64,000 nucleotides of DNA from an uncultured Gammaproteobacteria bacterium (GTDB lineage: Bacteria; Pseudomonadota; Gammaproteobacteria; Arenicellales; JAANXG01). Position numbers and translations under genes: made by a program. Each line of letters opens with the position of its first letter. Within the stretch, counting starts at the first letter, position 1. The notes under the pieces are model-generated. The model was not told where the DNA came from and did not search any database. It saw nothing but the letters and a program-made list of their open reading frames with translations. The DNA lies in NCBI GenBank assembly GCA_947258975.1, contig CAMYKK010000002.1, forward strand, positions 108,796 through 172,795. Direction: 5' to 3'. Positions 19,521 to 29,126 of the stretch are shown here, one piece after another.

Positions 19521-20021
19521 CTAACCCAGCGCTTGCACGGCCTTGTCATAATCTGGTTCTTGCGCAATTTCCGGCACCAGTTCGGTGTAAACGACCTTGT
19601 CATTCTCATCGAGCACCACCACCGCCCGGGCGGTGATACCGGATAACGGACCGTCTACCAACAGTACGCCATAGTCCTTTGCAAAGTTGCGGCTGCGCAT
19701 CATCGACAAAGTCTTTACTTCGTGGGTCGCTTCCGCTTCGCAGAAACGGCCTTGAGCGAATGGCAGATCGGCAGAAATGACGAGCACGACAAGATCATCG
19801 CGGCCCTTAAGCTGTTCATTGAATCTTTTCGTAGAAACGGCGCAAACCGGCGTGTCCAGACTGGGAACGATATTGAGAAGTTTCTTTTTGCCGCCAAAAT
19901 CGGCAAGCGAAACGTCGTTGAGATCGCCATCGACCAACGCGAACCCAGGAGCGTCGCTTCCCACATTCGGCAGATCACCATTGGTGTTGATTGCGTTACC
20001 TTTCAGTGTTACTTGTGCCAT
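19521..20021 (-). CDS. tpx: Thiol peroxidase (Tpx, atypical 2-Cys peroxiredoxin)
   Basis: A 166-residue peroxidase that reduces hydrogen peroxide and alkyl peroxides with thioredoxin. The peroxidatic cysteine is Cys60 in [16 protein letters not shown] and the resolving cysteine is Cys94 in [10 protein letters not shown], the spacing of Tpx rather than AhpC or Bcp. A strong GAGGAG site precedes the ATG. The gene lies between gcvPA and gcvPB on the same strand, 9 bases from gcvPB and 78 from gcvPA. It is therefore probably cotranscribed with glycine cleavage genes, an unusual place for tpx. Confidence 0.94.
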   Translation of the reverse strand: MAQVTLKGNAINTNGDLPNVGSDAPGFALVDGDLNDVSLADFGGKKKLLNIVPSLDTPVCAVSTKRFNEQLKGRDDLVVLVISADLPFAQGRFCEAEATHEVKTLSMMRSRNFAKDYGVLLVDGPLSGITARAVVVLDENDKVVYTELVPEIAQEPDYDKAVQALG

Positions 20022-20099
20022 GTCTATCTCCTCGCTGTTGTGAATGCTATTTTTAAATTCAGTTGCGTTGCGTTACGAGCCGCACGAAAACGACAGTAC

Positions 20100-21494
20100 T
20101 CAACCGGCGACCTTCTGCGCACAAGGCGGATCCAGCCGCCGGCGCGACATAATGCGCTCCAAGTGTGTCGCGTAGTTACCAATATCGCTGTCGGTACGAG
20201 TCTCGGTAGCACATACGAGCAAGGCGTTTCCTAGCTGCGGATAGTGCGGGCTGAGATCGATACCCCCAACAATGCCTTGCGCCTCCAGTGCCTTCAATAT
20301 AGCTGCCGGATCCTGCGTCAATCGCAATACCCCCTCGTGGAAAAACGGCCGGTCGAAGAGTTTTTCGACACCTTCGATCTTGGCAAGCGACGTCAGCAGG
20401 TGCCTGGTGTTAGCGTGACAATTTGCGGCCACACGGTGCAGTCCGTCAGGACCTAACAGTGCCATGTAGATTGTCGCCGCAGTAACCATCAGACCTTGAT
20501 TCGTACAGATGTTGGAAGTCGCCTTCGATCGCCGGATGTGTTGCTCTCGCGCCTGGAGAGTAAGCGTAAAACCGGGCTTGCCTTCCGTATCCACGGTGCG
20601 CCCGACGATACGTCCCGGCATTTGTCTGATCAATTTCTGCTTGCAGCACATGAAGCCAAAATAAGGTCCACCGGATGCTAAAGGCACACCGAGAGGTTGT
20701 CCCTCACCCACCGCGATATCCGCGCCTTGTTCACCCCAAAGTCCGGGTGGCTTGAGTAAGGCCATCGCGATGGGATTAACCAGTCCGATTACCAGCAAGC
20801 CGTGATCATGCGCCCAATTGGTCAATGCATCGACGTCCTCCAGGACACCGAAGTAGTTCGGCTGTGGTACAACGAGCGCGGCAACGTCGTCGGTCGTTAA
20901 TTGAGACACAATATCGATCGGAGTGTGACCATCGACTTCGGAGAACGACAACTCGACGAGTTCAATACCTTGATTCTTGACAATGGTATCAACCACTTGA
21001 CGGTATACCGGGGCGATCGTAGTGGGGATCAAAACCTTGGTTGCTTTCTTCTTCGCGCGTACCGCCGCGAGGACCGCCTCCGCCAATGCGGACGCACCGT
21101 CGTAAAGAGATGCATTGGAGACCTCCAAATTGGTCAAACTCGCCATCATGGATTGAAATTCATAGAGCAGCTGCAGCGTACCCTGACTGGCCTCCGCCTG
21201 ATATGGCGTATAGGCGGAATAAAACTCGCCGCGGGTCGTCAATTCCCAAACCACGGCGGGTATGTGGTGTTCGGAAACACCGCCGCCGATGAAATTCACA
21301 TATAAACCGTCCTTGTTCGCCCGCTCTGTCATCAATCGCCCGATCTCCATCTCGTTGACACCCGACGGCACGAAGGACAATGATTGCGCGCGTATAGCTT
21401 CCGGGACCTCGTCAAACAGGTCTGCGATCGCGTCAACACCGATCACGTTTAGCATCGCTCTAACTTCTGATTCAGTATGAGGGATAAAGGGCAT
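20100..21494 (-). CDS. gcvPA: Glycine dehydrogenase (decarboxylating) subunit 1
   Basis: The N-terminal, non-PLP half of the split glycine decarboxylase (464 residues). The start [15 protein letters not shown] and the blocks [41 protein letters not shown] and [28 protein letters not shown] are characteristic. It forms an alpha2-beta2 enzyme with GcvPB. It lies downstream of gcvH by 30 bases and upstream of tpx. Length and motifs are intact. Confidence 0.95.
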   Translation of the reverse strand: MPFIPHTESEVRAMLNVIGVDAIADLFDEVPEAIRAQSLSFVPSGVNEMEIGRLMTERANKDGLYVNFIGGGVSEHHIPAVVWELTTRGEFYSAYTPYQAEASQGTLQLLYEFQSMMASLTNLEVSNASLYDGASALAEAVLAAVRAKKKATKVLIPTTIAPVYRQVVDTIVKNQGIELVELSFSEVDGHTPIDIVSQLTTDDVAALVVPQPNYFGVLEDVDALTNWAHDHGLLVIGLVNPIAMALLKPPGLWGEQGADIAVGEGQPLGVPLASGGPYFGFMCCKQKLIRQMPGRIVGRTVDTEGKPGFTLTLQAREQHIRRSKATSNICTNQGLMVTAATIYMALLGPDGLHRVAANCHANTRHLLTSLAKIEGVEKLFDRPFFHEGVLRLTQDPAAILKALEAQGIVGGIDLSPHYPQLGNALLVCATETRTDSDIGNYATHLERIMSRRRLDPPCAQKVAG

Positions 21495-21524
21495 GACCGA
21501 TTCGCCTATTGTTGCTCGCGCAGA

Positions 21525-21917
21525 CTAAGATTCCGCCGCAACGACTCGTTCATAGCCCGCAGAATCGAGAAGCTTGCCGGTTTCCGCTGGATCAGCGGGG
21601 CGCAGACGAAACAGCCATCCCCGTTGGTAGGGGTCTTGATTGATCGTCTCCGGTGCATCGGCCAATTCGCTATTTACCTCTACGATCTCTCCGCCTACCG
21701 GCGCATAAACGTCGGACGCCGCCTTTACCGACTCCACGACTGCGCAATCCTCACCGGTGCTTACGGCAGTGCCGACCTCTGGAAGTTCCACGAATACCAT
21801 GTCGCCCATCATATCTTGCGCGTGTTCCGTTATACCGATCTCAACATGACCATCTTCCATCATCCGCAACCACTCATGGGTCTTGGTGTATCTCAACTCC
21901 TCGGGTATTGCACTCAT
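21525..21917 (-). CDS. gcvH: Glycine cleavage system H protein
   Basis: The lipoyl carrier that shuttles the aminomethyl group between P-protein, T-protein and L-protein (130 residues). The lipoylated lysine is in [19 protein letters not shown]. The N-terminus [15 protein letters not shown] and the end YERVVAAES are normal. The ATG at 21917 is chosen because AAGGAG precedes it and ten upstream codons are not conserved. It lies 33 bases after gcvT. No lpd gene for the L-protein is in the window, which is usual. Confidence 0.95.
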   Translation of the reverse strand: MSAIPEELRYTKTHEWLRMMEDGHVEIGITEHAQDMMGDMVFVELPEVGTAVSTGEDCAVVESVKAASDVYAPVGGEIVEVNSELADAPETINQDPYQRGWLFRLRPADPAETGKLLDSAGYERVVAAES

Positions 21918-21950
21918 CTCTCTCTCTCCTTCAATTGAGCGTTGCATTTC

Positions 21951-23060
21951 TTATAGTCGAAGCTCCGGTAAACAACTCTTGCCGTGACGCACGAACGGAT
22001 ACTTGACAACCTGCGCATCCAAACGCTTTCCGCGAATCTCGATCTGACACGAGTCTCCGATCTGCACCTCAGCGGGTACACGAGCCATCGCAATGGCACG
22101 GCCCAGTGTGGGCGAAAACGTACCGCTGGTGATCTCGCCCTGCCGACCCGCCGCGCAGGTAACTTGTTGATGACTGCGCAACACGCCCTTATCCAGCAAC
22201 AACAGCCCCACTAACTTACGCGTCACGCCGCGTTCGCGCTGTTTCACCAACGCCTGACGTCCTATAAAATCCCGGTCCTTGGGTTCCCAGGCTACAGTCC
22301 ATGTCAGACCCGATTCCAAGGGCGTGGTGTCGTCGTCCATATCCGCTCCATATAAGTTCATTCCAGCCTCCAACCGGAGCGTATCGCGTGCTCCCAGACC
22401 GCAGGGCGCGACCCCCGCCCGTTGCAATGCGCGCCACACATCTGGCGCCCGTTCATTGGGTAATAGGATCTCGAATCCGTCTTCACCTGTATAGCCTGTT
22501 CTAGCGATAAAGTAATCGTTGATTTCGACGGCAGAGAACGGTTTAAGATCGGCAGTCGCTCCCTTTACCGCATCACCCAGCGCAACACAAGTCTTGTCAC
22601 GGCCGTTGGGACCCTGGACCGCAATCATCGCCAAATCCGGCCGTGGTTCGATCTCCACCTCGTGCGCTTGTTTCGCTTGATCTTCGATCCACGCCAAATC
22701 CTTGTCTCGGGTGGCCGCGTTCACGACCAGTCGAAACCAATCATCGCGCAGGAAATAGATTATCAGATCGTCTATGACACCCCCTCGTACATTCAACATA
22801 CACGAATATAGCGCTTTCCCAGACACCGTGAGCTTGTCAACGTTGTTAGCGACCAGACACCGAAGAAACTGACGCACCCCCTTCCCATGCAGATCCACTC
22901 GCGCCATGTGTGACACATCAAACATGCCGGCGTCCCGGCGGACCTTATGATGTTCTTCGACTTGGGACCCGTAATGAAGCGGCATGTCCCAGCCGCCGAA
23001 AGGGACGATCTTCGCGCCCGTTTGTTGATGTAGTTCGAAAAGTGGTGTTTTTTGATTCAT
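21951..23060 (-). CDS. gcvT: Aminomethyltransferase (glycine cleavage T protein)
   Basis: T-protein (369 residues) transfers the methylene carbon from H-protein-bound aminomethyl to tetrahydrofolate and releases ammonia. The N-terminus [26 protein letters not shown], the folate region [12 protein letters not shown] and [16 protein letters not shown], and the C-terminal [21 protein letters not shown] are all present. It is the first gene of the operon, preceded by a riboswitch-like leader that ends in a terminator hairpin 37 bases upstream of the ATG, so premature termination in this leader would control the whole unit. Confidence 0.96.
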   Translation of the reverse strand: MNQKTPLFELHQQTGAKIVPFGGWDMPLHYGSQVEEHHKVRRDAGMFDVSHMARVDLHGKGVRQFLRCLVANNVDKLTVSGKALYSCMLNVRGGVIDDLIIYFLRDDWFRLVVNAATRDKDLAWIEDQAKQAHEVEIEPRPDLAMIAVQGPNGRDKTCVALGDAVKGATADLKPFSAVEINDYFIARTGYTGEDGFEILLPNERAPDVWRALQRAGVAPCGLGARDTLRLEAGMNLYGADMDDDTTPLESGLTWTVAWEPKDRDFIGRQALVKQRERGVTRKLVGLLLLDKGVLRSHQQVTCAAGRQGEITSGTFSPTLGRAIAMARVPAEVQIGDSCQIEIRGKRLDAQVVKYPFVRHGKSCLPELRL

Positions 23061-23096
23061 TTTTGTTCATTAATTTGAACGCATCGTAAACAGTAG

Positions 23097-23126
23097 AAAA
23101 GGGCGATGGCTGGACAGCCACCGCCC
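23097..23126 (-). terminator. Leader terminator of the gcv operon
   Basis: Minus-strand reading gives GGGCGGTGGCT, loop GTCC, AGCCATCGCCC, then TTTTC: an 11-bp stem with one G-U pair and a T-run. It lies between the glycine-riboswitch-like element and gcvT, where a riboswitch expression platform belongs. Confidence 0.75.
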
Positions 23127-23221
23127 CCTCTGTCCGCGTACCTGAAAGCTTGCATACCTTCGGCGCCACACTCCGTATGCCGTGTGGCACACCACGCCTG
23201 CGGGTTACCGGTCGCGGTGGC
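23117..23221 (-). promoter_or_regulatory. Glycine riboswitch (probable), gcvT leader
   Basis: On the minus strand upstream of gcvT, the leader carries the most conserved glycine aptamer words in the right order: GCGCCGAAGG (complement of 23158-23167), GCAAG, CTTTCAGG (23141-23149) and GGACAGAG (23128-23135). Only one such set is present, so it looks like a single aptamer. An 8-base segment GCCACCGC (complement of 23214-23221) can pair with GCGGTGGC (complement of 23117-23124), which is also part of the left arm of the terminator. Pairing and terminator are thus mutually exclusive, predicting that glycine allows transcription. The 5' half matches the family less clearly than the 3' half. Confidence 0.7.
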
Positions 23222-23394
23222 GTCGCGGCGCCCGGCCAATCTACTCGAATCCGAGCCCGGACATCAATCTCGACCGCAGTCATCGCATGAATCCCGGGCT
23301 GCAACCGAAAACTAGCGGTCGTCTTCCGGTGACCGTTTGGCCCAAGGTGAAACTATACTGGCCGCAGGTGCGTATGCCAAGACGCTCTGTAACA

Positions 23395-23430
23395 CGAATA
23401 ATAACGATTATTATTTGCATTATTATTAAT
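23395..23430 (+). promoter_or_regulatory. Fur box-like site upstream of fbpA
   Basis: An AT-rich palindrome, AATAATAACGATTATTATT (23397-23415), overlaps a second one (GATTATTATTTGCATTATT), giving tandem Fur-box-like hexamers about 50 bases before the fbpA start. With fur nearby and an iron-binding protein gene downstream, iron repression is the natural reading. Confidence 0.72.
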
Positions 23431-23478
23431 ATGTTTTAAAATTACGCTAATACGTAAGCTTGAAGAGGAAGCGATAAC

Positions 23479-24501
23479 ATGAAAACCCCCCGATTTCTGA
23501 GTTCCGCGCTTGGTGTCATGCTACTCGGCTTGAGTATCGGTTACGCACAAGAGGTCAATCTGTACTCCGCTCGCAAAGAGGCCCTTATCAAACCGCTGCT
23601 GGATGAATTCAGCAACACAACGGGCATTCGCGTCAATCTAGTCACCGGCAAGGCCGACGCACTGCTAAAACGCCTGGAAACCGAAGGCGCCAACACACCC
23701 GCCGATCTTCTCATCACGGTGGACGCTGGACGCTTACATCGGGCGAAAGTTGCCGCGTTGTTACAGCCCGCCAATTCGGACTTGCTGCAGGAATCTGTGC
23801 CCGCCATCTACAGAGACCCTGATAACCACTGGTTCGGTTTGTCATTAAGGGCGCGCCCCATTATGTACGCGATCGGCAAACTCGATCCAAGCACGCTGAC
23901 AAGCTATGACGAATTAGCGGATCCCAGATGGAAGGGCAAGATCTGCGTCCGCTCTTCCGGCAACATCTACAACCAGTCACTGGTTGCATCGATGATTGTT
24001 GCCATCGGTGAGCAACGAACAGAACAATGGGCCCGGGCATTGGTGGAAAACCTGGCGCGTCCGCCAAAAGGTGGCGATCGCGATCAGATCCGGGCTGCCG
24101 CCGCCGGACAATGTGTCATTGCGATCGCAAATACTTACTACCTTGCGCGCATGGCGACGTCTAAAAAGGACCAGCGGGAACGTGAAGCGGCCATGAAGAT
24201 CGGCATCATATGGCCAGACCAGAATGGCAGGGGTGCGCACATAAATGTGAGCGGCGCCGGGGTGACCAAATTCGCCAAGCACAAGGACAACGCACTTAAA
24301 CTACTTGAATATTTGGTCAGCGACAAAGCGCAACGTTATTACGCCGACAGCAACTATGAGTATCCTGTTAAAGCAGGCATGGAACCCAGTGACACACTGA
24401 AACAATGGGGCAAGTTCAAAGGCGACGCAATTAACTTGTCGCTGCTTGGCAAATACAACGGCGCCGCAGTCAAACTAATGGATCGGGCCGGCTGGAGGTA
24501 G
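23479..24501 (+). CDS. fbpA: Ferric iron ABC transporter, binding protein
   Basis: A 340-residue periplasmic protein that captures Fe(3+) for import. A signal peptide (MKTPRFLSSALGVMLLGLSIGYAQ) is followed by VNLYSARKEALIKPLLDEFS, the usual FbpA/FutA opening with the early iron-ligand tyrosine. The paired tyrosines that bind iron are in AIANTYYLARMATS, and NEYPVKAG-like text (YEYPVKAGMEPS) ends the domain. A GAGGAAG site precedes the ATG. It forms an operon with fbpB 8 bases downstream and lies behind a Fur-box-like site. Confidence 0.93.
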   Translation: MKTPRFLSSALGVMLLGLSIGYAQEVNLYSARKEALIKPLLDEFSNTTGIRVNLVTGKADALLKRLETEGANTPADLLITVDAGRLHRAKVAALLQPANSDLLQESVPAIYRDPDNHWFGLSLRARPIMYAIGKLDPSTLTSYDELADPRWKGKICVRSSGNIYNQSLVASMIVAIGEQRTEQWARALVENLARPPKGGDRDQIRAAAAGQCVIAIANTYYLARMATSKKDQREREAAMKIGIIWPDQNGRGAHINVSGAGVTKFAKHKDNALKLLEYLVSDKAQRYYADSNYEYPVKAGMEPSDTLKQWGKFKGDAINLSLLGKYNGAAVKLMDRAGWR

Positions 24502-24509
24502 ACGGTCCG

Positions 24510-26225
24510 GTGTCATATCCGGCACAGCCGAGCACCAATGCGGTTTCGGAAGCCTCTCCGTTATTCTGGTGGCACCATCACGGTTGGAGTCTTGGAGTGG
24601 CGGCTGTATCCGCATTACTCGCAATGCCGATTTTGGTGGTGTTGAGTTTTGTATTTCAGCCGGCTGGTGATGTATGGAGGCATTTGTTAGCTACTGTATT
24701 AACGGATTACATTACCAACTCACTGCTATTGATGGTTGGCGTCGGTGTCGGCACCCTGCTGTTGGGCGTCGGATCGGCATGGTTGACAACTCAGTATCAA
24801 TTTCCAGGCAGGGACACCCTGATATGGGCCTTGTTGCTGCCGTTATCCATGCCGGCTTACATCACGGCCTACACCTACACCGGCATGCTGGATTATGCGA
24901 GTCCTCTACAGTATCAGCTGCGAGCGTGGTTTGCGTGGTCTTATGGAGATTACTGGTTTCCCGACATCCGATCACTGCCGGGTGCCATGGCCGTGCTTTC
25001 GTTCGTGCTTTATCCCTATGTATATCTATTGTCTCGCGCCGCGTTCCTTGAACAATCTGTATCCGTGACCGACGCCAGCCGCCTGTTGGGATGCACCGCG
25101 TGGCAAAGTTTCCGTCGTGTGGGACTACCGATGGCGCGACCGGCCATCATCGCGGGACTGTCGCTGGCATTGATGGAAACCCTGGCGGATTATGGCACGG
25201 TGCAGTATTTCGGCGTTGACACCTTTACCACCGGAATATTTCGCACCTGGTTCGGGCTCGGGGATAGTGCGGCGGCGGCACAATTATCTTCTGTGCTTCT
25301 AAGCTTCATATTCTTGCTCATAGTGCTCGAGCGTTGGTCTCGCAAGCGAGCCAGATATCATCATGTAGGTATACGTTCTCAGCCGCTGAATGTGCAGCGT
25401 CTGGGAGGGTGGCGAGCCACTGCGGCGATCTGCGCGTGCGCGCTGCCGTTGGTGCTGGGATTCGTGCTACCAACAGGACAATTATTATGGTGGGCGTACC
25501 GCACCGCTGACCAGATGATTGACGCGGAGTTTTACCTGCTGATCCGCAACAGCATCACACTGGCTGCAGGCGCCGCAATCTTGGCAGTGATGATTGCCCT
25601 GCTCATCGCCTATGGCAAACGCCTGTCACCGAACAAGGTTGTCATTTCCGCAGCGCGGGTGTCCGGTATGGGTTACGCAATACCCGGCACCGTCATAGCG
25701 GTCGGCGTCATGCTGTCGTTAGGGTGGTTGGACAACAGCATAGATTCCTGGCTTCGAAATCAATTCGACGTCTCTACCGGATTGTTTTTCAGCGGCACGC
25801 TTTTCGCATTAGTGTTCGCATACATGGTCCGTTTCCTCGCAGTTTCGTTACAGACAGTGGAGTCGGGACTGGCCAAGATAAAAGAGTCTATGGATGATGC
25901 GGCGAGATCGCTGGGTTATCGCCCCAAAGAAGTCCTGCGCCGAGTACATATTCCGATAATGCGCGGCAGTCTGTTAACCGCCGGCCTAATCGTGTTTGTC
26001 GATATTCTCAAAGAGCTGCCCGCCACTTTGATACTACGCCCGTTCAATTTTAATACGTTGGCGGTGCGTGCTTTCGAGTTGGCGTCCGATGAGCGTTTAG
26101 CCGATTCGGCGATTCCGTCGATCGCTATTGTGCTGGTTGGACTGTTGCCGGTAATACTGCTGAGCCGTGCCATCGCGCACAGCCGCGCGACAACCTACGT
26201 CGACCACACCAACGGCAATGTGTAG
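24510..26225 (+). CDS. fbpB: Ferric iron ABC transporter, permease
   Basis: A 571-residue inner-membrane permease made of two fused permease halves, each with about six helices. The ATPase-contact (EAA) loops are visible twice: DASRLLGCTAWQSFRRVGLP and DDAARSLGYRPKEVLRRVHIP. It would pass ferric iron delivered by FbpA across the membrane. The usual third gene, the ATPase fbpC, does not follow; the next gene is fur on the other strand. The system must borrow an ATPase encoded elsewhere. The start at 24510 is the first in-frame start after fbpA. Confidence 0.92.
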   Translation: MSYPAQPSTNAVSEASPLFWWHHHGWSLGVAAVSALLAMPILVVLSFVFQPAGDVWRHLLATVLTDYITNSLLLMVGVGVGTLLLGVGSAWLTTQYQFPGRDTLIWALLLPLSMPAYITAYTYTGMLDYASPLQYQLRAWFAWSYGDYWFPDIRSLPGAMAVLSFVLYPYVYLLSRAAFLEQSVSVTDASRLLGCTAWQSFRRVGLPMARPAIIAGLSLALMETLADYGTVQYFGVDTFTTGIFRTWFGLGDSAAAAQLSSVLLSFIFLLIVLERWSRKRARYHHVGIRSQPLNVQRLGGWRATAAICACALPLVLGFVLPTGQLLWWAYRTADQMIDAEFYLLIRNSITLAAGAAILAVMIALLIAYGKRLSPNKVVISAARVSGMGYAIPGTVIAVGVMLSLGWLDNSIDSWLRNQFDVSTGLFFSGTLFALVFAYMVRFLAVSLQTVESGLAKIKESMDDAARSLGYRPKEVLRRVHIPIMRGSLLTAGLIVFVDILKELPATLILRPFNFNTLAVRAFELASDERLADSAIPSIAIVLVGLLPVILLSRAIAHSRATTYVDHTNGNV

Positions 26226-26309
26226 CCCATTGATTGGACCTCGGATGACTGATGATGGCGAAGGGATCGTGCGGCGGGGCGCCTGGATGCAATATAAGGG
26301 TTAGGCAAC

Positions 26310-26825
26310 TCAGCGTCGTTTGCTGGTGGTAAGAATTCCCGGTAGTTTTTTCTTGTTGATGGAACACTTTCCATTCTTCCGCATTCCCTCACAGACCCCG
26401 TACATATGCAAAGAATGATTGTCGAGCACAAATCCCGACTCGTCCGCGACTTTCCGTTGCCTTTCTTCTATCGCTTTGTCACAAAACTCGAACACGTCGC
26501 CACATTCCATGCATACCAAATGATCGTGGTGACCTTCATCATTGAGTTCAAACACCGAACGACCGCCTTCAAAGTTGTGCCTGATCACCAACCCTGCGTT
26601 TTCGAATTGAGTTAGCACCCGGTACACAGTCGCCAGACCGATTTCCTCTCCGGATTCCAGCAAACTCTTGTACACGTCTTCAGCCGTCATATGACGAGTA
26701 TTGGTGCTTTCCAGCATACTCAAGATCTTGAGCCGTGGTAGCGTGGTCTTGAGACCGGCCTTTTTCAATTCGGCACTGGAAGACACTGACGGGCCCCTGA
26801 GCAATGAATCGGTAACAGAAACCAT
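26310..26825 (-). CDS. fur: Fur family iron-responsive regulator
   Basis: A 171-residue metal-dependent repressor. The winged-helix part runs from KKAGLKTTLPRLKILSMLE through MTAEDVYKSLLESGEEIGLATVYRVLTQFENAGLV, and the metal region is HHDHLVCMECGDVFEF with a C-terminal CEGMRKNGKC. Those cysteines fit the structural zinc site. About 20 extra residues precede the usual Fur start. I begin at the ATG at 26825 because codons before it lie in the Fur-box-like sequence. It is divergent from a PhnD-like gene, and the site between them suggests autoregulation. Confidence 0.92.
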   Translation of the reverse strand: MVSVTDSLLRGPSVSSSAELKKAGLKTTLPRLKILSMLESTNTRHMTAEDVYKSLLESGEEIGLATVYRVLTQFENAGLVIRHNFEGGRSVFELNDEGHHDHLVCMECGDVFEFCDKAIEERQRKVADESGFVLDNHSLHMYGVCEGMRKNGKCSINKKKLPGILTTSKRR

Positions 26826-26834
26826 AACGTTAGT

Positions 26835-26863
26835 AACAATTATTAGCAATAATAGTTGCATTA
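26835..26863. promoter_or_regulatory. Fur box-like site between fur and a PhnD-like gene
   Basis: The 68-base divergent gap contains CAATTATTAGCAATAATAG and an adjoining GTTGCATTA, an AT-rich dyad much like the site upstream of fbpA. It could control both fur and the PhnD-like gene. Confidence 0.65.
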
Positions 26864-26893
26864 ACGGATTGAACAATAAACCGCTTCACGCCT

Positions 26894-27754
26894 ATGATTG
26901 CCGCCCTATTACCAACGAAGCCGCATCGAAATCTGGTGAAACTCGCAGCCGGAACCGTGTTCGTACTCGGACTGACCTGTTCTCAGTTCTGCGTGGGGGA
27001 CTCTTACGTGTTTTCCGCACCTCCTCGCGAAACCGCCGAGGACGGTCGACAAGACTATGGCCCCATTGCTGCATTCCTCACCAAAGCGACAGGCAGCCGG
27101 TTTACTTACCGTCACGCGGATAATTGGCTGTCGTACATGAAGGACATGCGCGAGGGGAAATATGATTTGCTCTTTGATGGTCCGCACTTCGTCAGTTGGA
27201 GAGTGGCTCGGCTGGGCCATTCCCCGTTGGTAAGATTGCCGGGCAACCTGGACTTCGTGATCGTCGCCAGAAACGACGATGAAGTCGTATTTGATCTTAC
27301 CGATCTCGCCGGTCACAAAGTGTGCGCCCACGCCCCGCCAAACCTGGCCACCCTCACCCTGCAAAGGCAATTCACGAATCCGGTTCGCCAGCCACAGATA
27401 TTTGAAGTAAACGGATTCATGAACATCTTCGCAGAACTTCTCAAGGGCAACTGCCGAGGGGCGGCCATACCGGCCGACCTGTATGCAACGCTGAACAACG
27501 GTGACACTAAAGGTGTAACAAGGATCCTCTATCTCAGCGAACCCCTACCACGGCAAGCAATTTCTGCCGGTCCGCGTATCCCGGAAAATATTCAAAGCGT
27601 TATCCGTGCAACGCTGCTGTCGCCACGCGGCTTGGTGGCAACCAAAAGACTTCGCGAACGCTTCGCCGACGGTAAATACATGGTGGCAACGGATAAGGAT
27701 GAGTACCAAGGATTCGCGACTCTGCTCAACAATCTGTATGGATTTGGCTGGTAG
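26894..27754 (+). CDS. PhnD-like periplasmic binding protein
   Basis: A 286-residue binding protein of the phosphate/phosphite/phosphonate (PhnD) type. A hydrophobic leader (VKLAAGTVFVLGLTCSQFCVG) is followed by YVFSAPPRETAEDGRQDYGPIAAFLTKATG, close to the usual start of the fold, and by KYDLLFDGPHFVSWRVARLG, the ligand-loop region. It has no permease or ATPase neighbour. The divergent fur gene and the intervening Fur-box-like site suggest iron control rather than phosphate control. The ligand is therefore uncertain; this fold is also used by sensors. No clear ribosome binding site is seen before the ATG. Confidence 0.8.
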   Translation: MIAALLPTKPHRNLVKLAAGTVFVLGLTCSQFCVGDSYVFSAPPRETAEDGRQDYGPIAAFLTKATGSRFTYRHADNWLSYMKDMREGKYDLLFDGPHFVSWRVARLGHSPLVRLPGNLDFVIVARNDDEVVFDLTDLAGHKVCAHAPPNLATLTLQRQFTNPVRQPQIFEVNGFMNIFAELLKGNCRGAAIPADLYATLNNGDTKGVTRILYLSEPLPRQAISAGPRIPENIQSVIRATLLSPRGLVATKRLRERFADGKYMVATDKDEYQGFATLLNNLYGFGW

Positions 27755-27879
27755 TCCCCGCTTCACGGCACAGATAGCTACAGCTCCCCCCGGGCGCGGC
27801 GGCCCGTCGCCCAACCCTGCGACGACGCGCAGGACTAGTCTCTTCACCGTCATACGCGATCCCGGGGGCAATGACCGGG

Positions 27880-29115
27880 TCAGCCGCCCAGCCGTCTTAA
27901 CATCGGAGCGATAGTGAGTCCCTGCACCAATATCGAGAACACGACGATGATGTACGTCATGACTAAGAATACATCTCGTGTTTCGCCCACCGGCAGCGAC
28001 AATGCCAATGCCACTGAGATGCCGCCACGCAAGCCTCCCCACACCAGGATCTTGACCACATGGGGACTATACTCCTTCTTTATCCGTAGCAATCCGACGG
28101 GAATGCCCACACTGAAAAACCGGGACATCAACACCAGGGGAATGGCGAGCAACCCCGCCACGATATAGCCAGCGGAGAAATCCAGGATCAGCATCTCGAG
28201 CCCGATGAGTACAAATAAGATTGCGTTTAAGATTTCATCGATCAGCTCCCAGAATGTGTCGAGGTGTTCCCGGGTCTGGTCGGACATAGCCAGCACCCTG
28301 CCTTGGTTCCCAATCAACAGACCCGCCACCACTATGGCAATAGGACCCGACGTATGCAGCGTAAGCGCCAGGGTGTATCCACCCATCACCAATGCCAAGG
28401 TGAGAAGAATCTCAACTTGATAGTTATCGACGGTACGCAGCAGGTAATAGCCGATATAGCCCAACACCGCGCCGAACAGCACACCTCCCACCGCTTCCTG
28501 TACGAACAACAGCGCCGCCTGTCCGGCGGATATTTCTTCAGGACTGTACGCCAGACTCAGCAACACCAAGAATATGACTACACCGACACCGTCATTGAAC
28601 AGTGACTCGCCGGTAATCTTGGTCTCCAAGCTTTTTGCGATGCCGACGGTTTTTAATGTTGCCATCACGGCAATGGGATCCGTTGGTGATATCAGCGCAC
28701 CGAACAACAGGCAATACATATAAGCAATATCAAAATCGAGCAGCGTCAATAAGATCCAAATCAGGGTGCCGACAAAAAACGTAGACAAAACGACACCCAT
28801 TGTCGCCAAACTGGCTATTATCCACCTGAACTGGGCAAGATCTTCCAAATTGACATGCAATGCGCCCGCAAACAGCAGAAAGCTCAGCATTCCGTGCATC
28901 AACACTTTGCTGAAGTCGATCTGCGACAGCATCAATTCGGCCCGCAATTCGAATTCTCCGATGCCCATCAGTTTCAATCCGATCAACGCCAGCGAAAAGA
29001 TCAAAGCGATCAGCATGACCCCAATCGTGGTCGGCAATCCAATCAACCGATGATTGAGGTAACTGAATACGGCGGCAAGCGTAATGAGTATTGCGAGTAG
29101 ATTCAGAAACTGCAT
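27880..29115 (-). CDS. Na+/H+ antiporter, CPA1 family
   Basis: A 411-residue membrane protein with 11-12 predicted helices. The ion-binding and family motifs are ALISPTDPIAVMATLKTVGI and ESLFNDGVGVVIFLVLLSLA, the latter with the ND pair of NhaP-type exchangers. LVWGGLRGGISVALALSLP marks the C-terminal half. It exchanges protons for sodium or potassium. It follows ubiI by 11 bases and so is probably cotranscribed with the ubiquinone hydroxylase genes, though a functional link is not evident. Confidence 0.92.
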   Translation of the reverse strand: MQFLNLLAILITLAAVFSYLNHRLIGLPTTIGVMLIALIFSLALIGLKLMGIGEFELRAELMLSQIDFSKVLMHGMLSFLLFAGALHVNLEDLAQFRWIIASLATMGVVLSTFFVGTLIWILLTLLDFDIAYMYCLLFGALISPTDPIAVMATLKTVGIAKSLETKITGESLFNDGVGVVIFLVLLSLAYSPEEISAGQAALLFVQEAVGGVLFGAVLGYIGYYLLRTVDNYQVEILLTLALVMGGYTLALTLHTSGPIAIVVAGLLIGNQGRVLAMSDQTREHLDTFWELIDEILNAILFVLIGLEMLILDFSAGYIVAGLLAIPLVLMSRFFSVGIPVGLLRIKKEYSPHVVKILVWGGLRGGISVALALSLPVGETRDVFLVMTYIIVVFSILVQGLTIAPMLRRLGG

Positions 29116-29126
29116 ATCGTTGCTGA

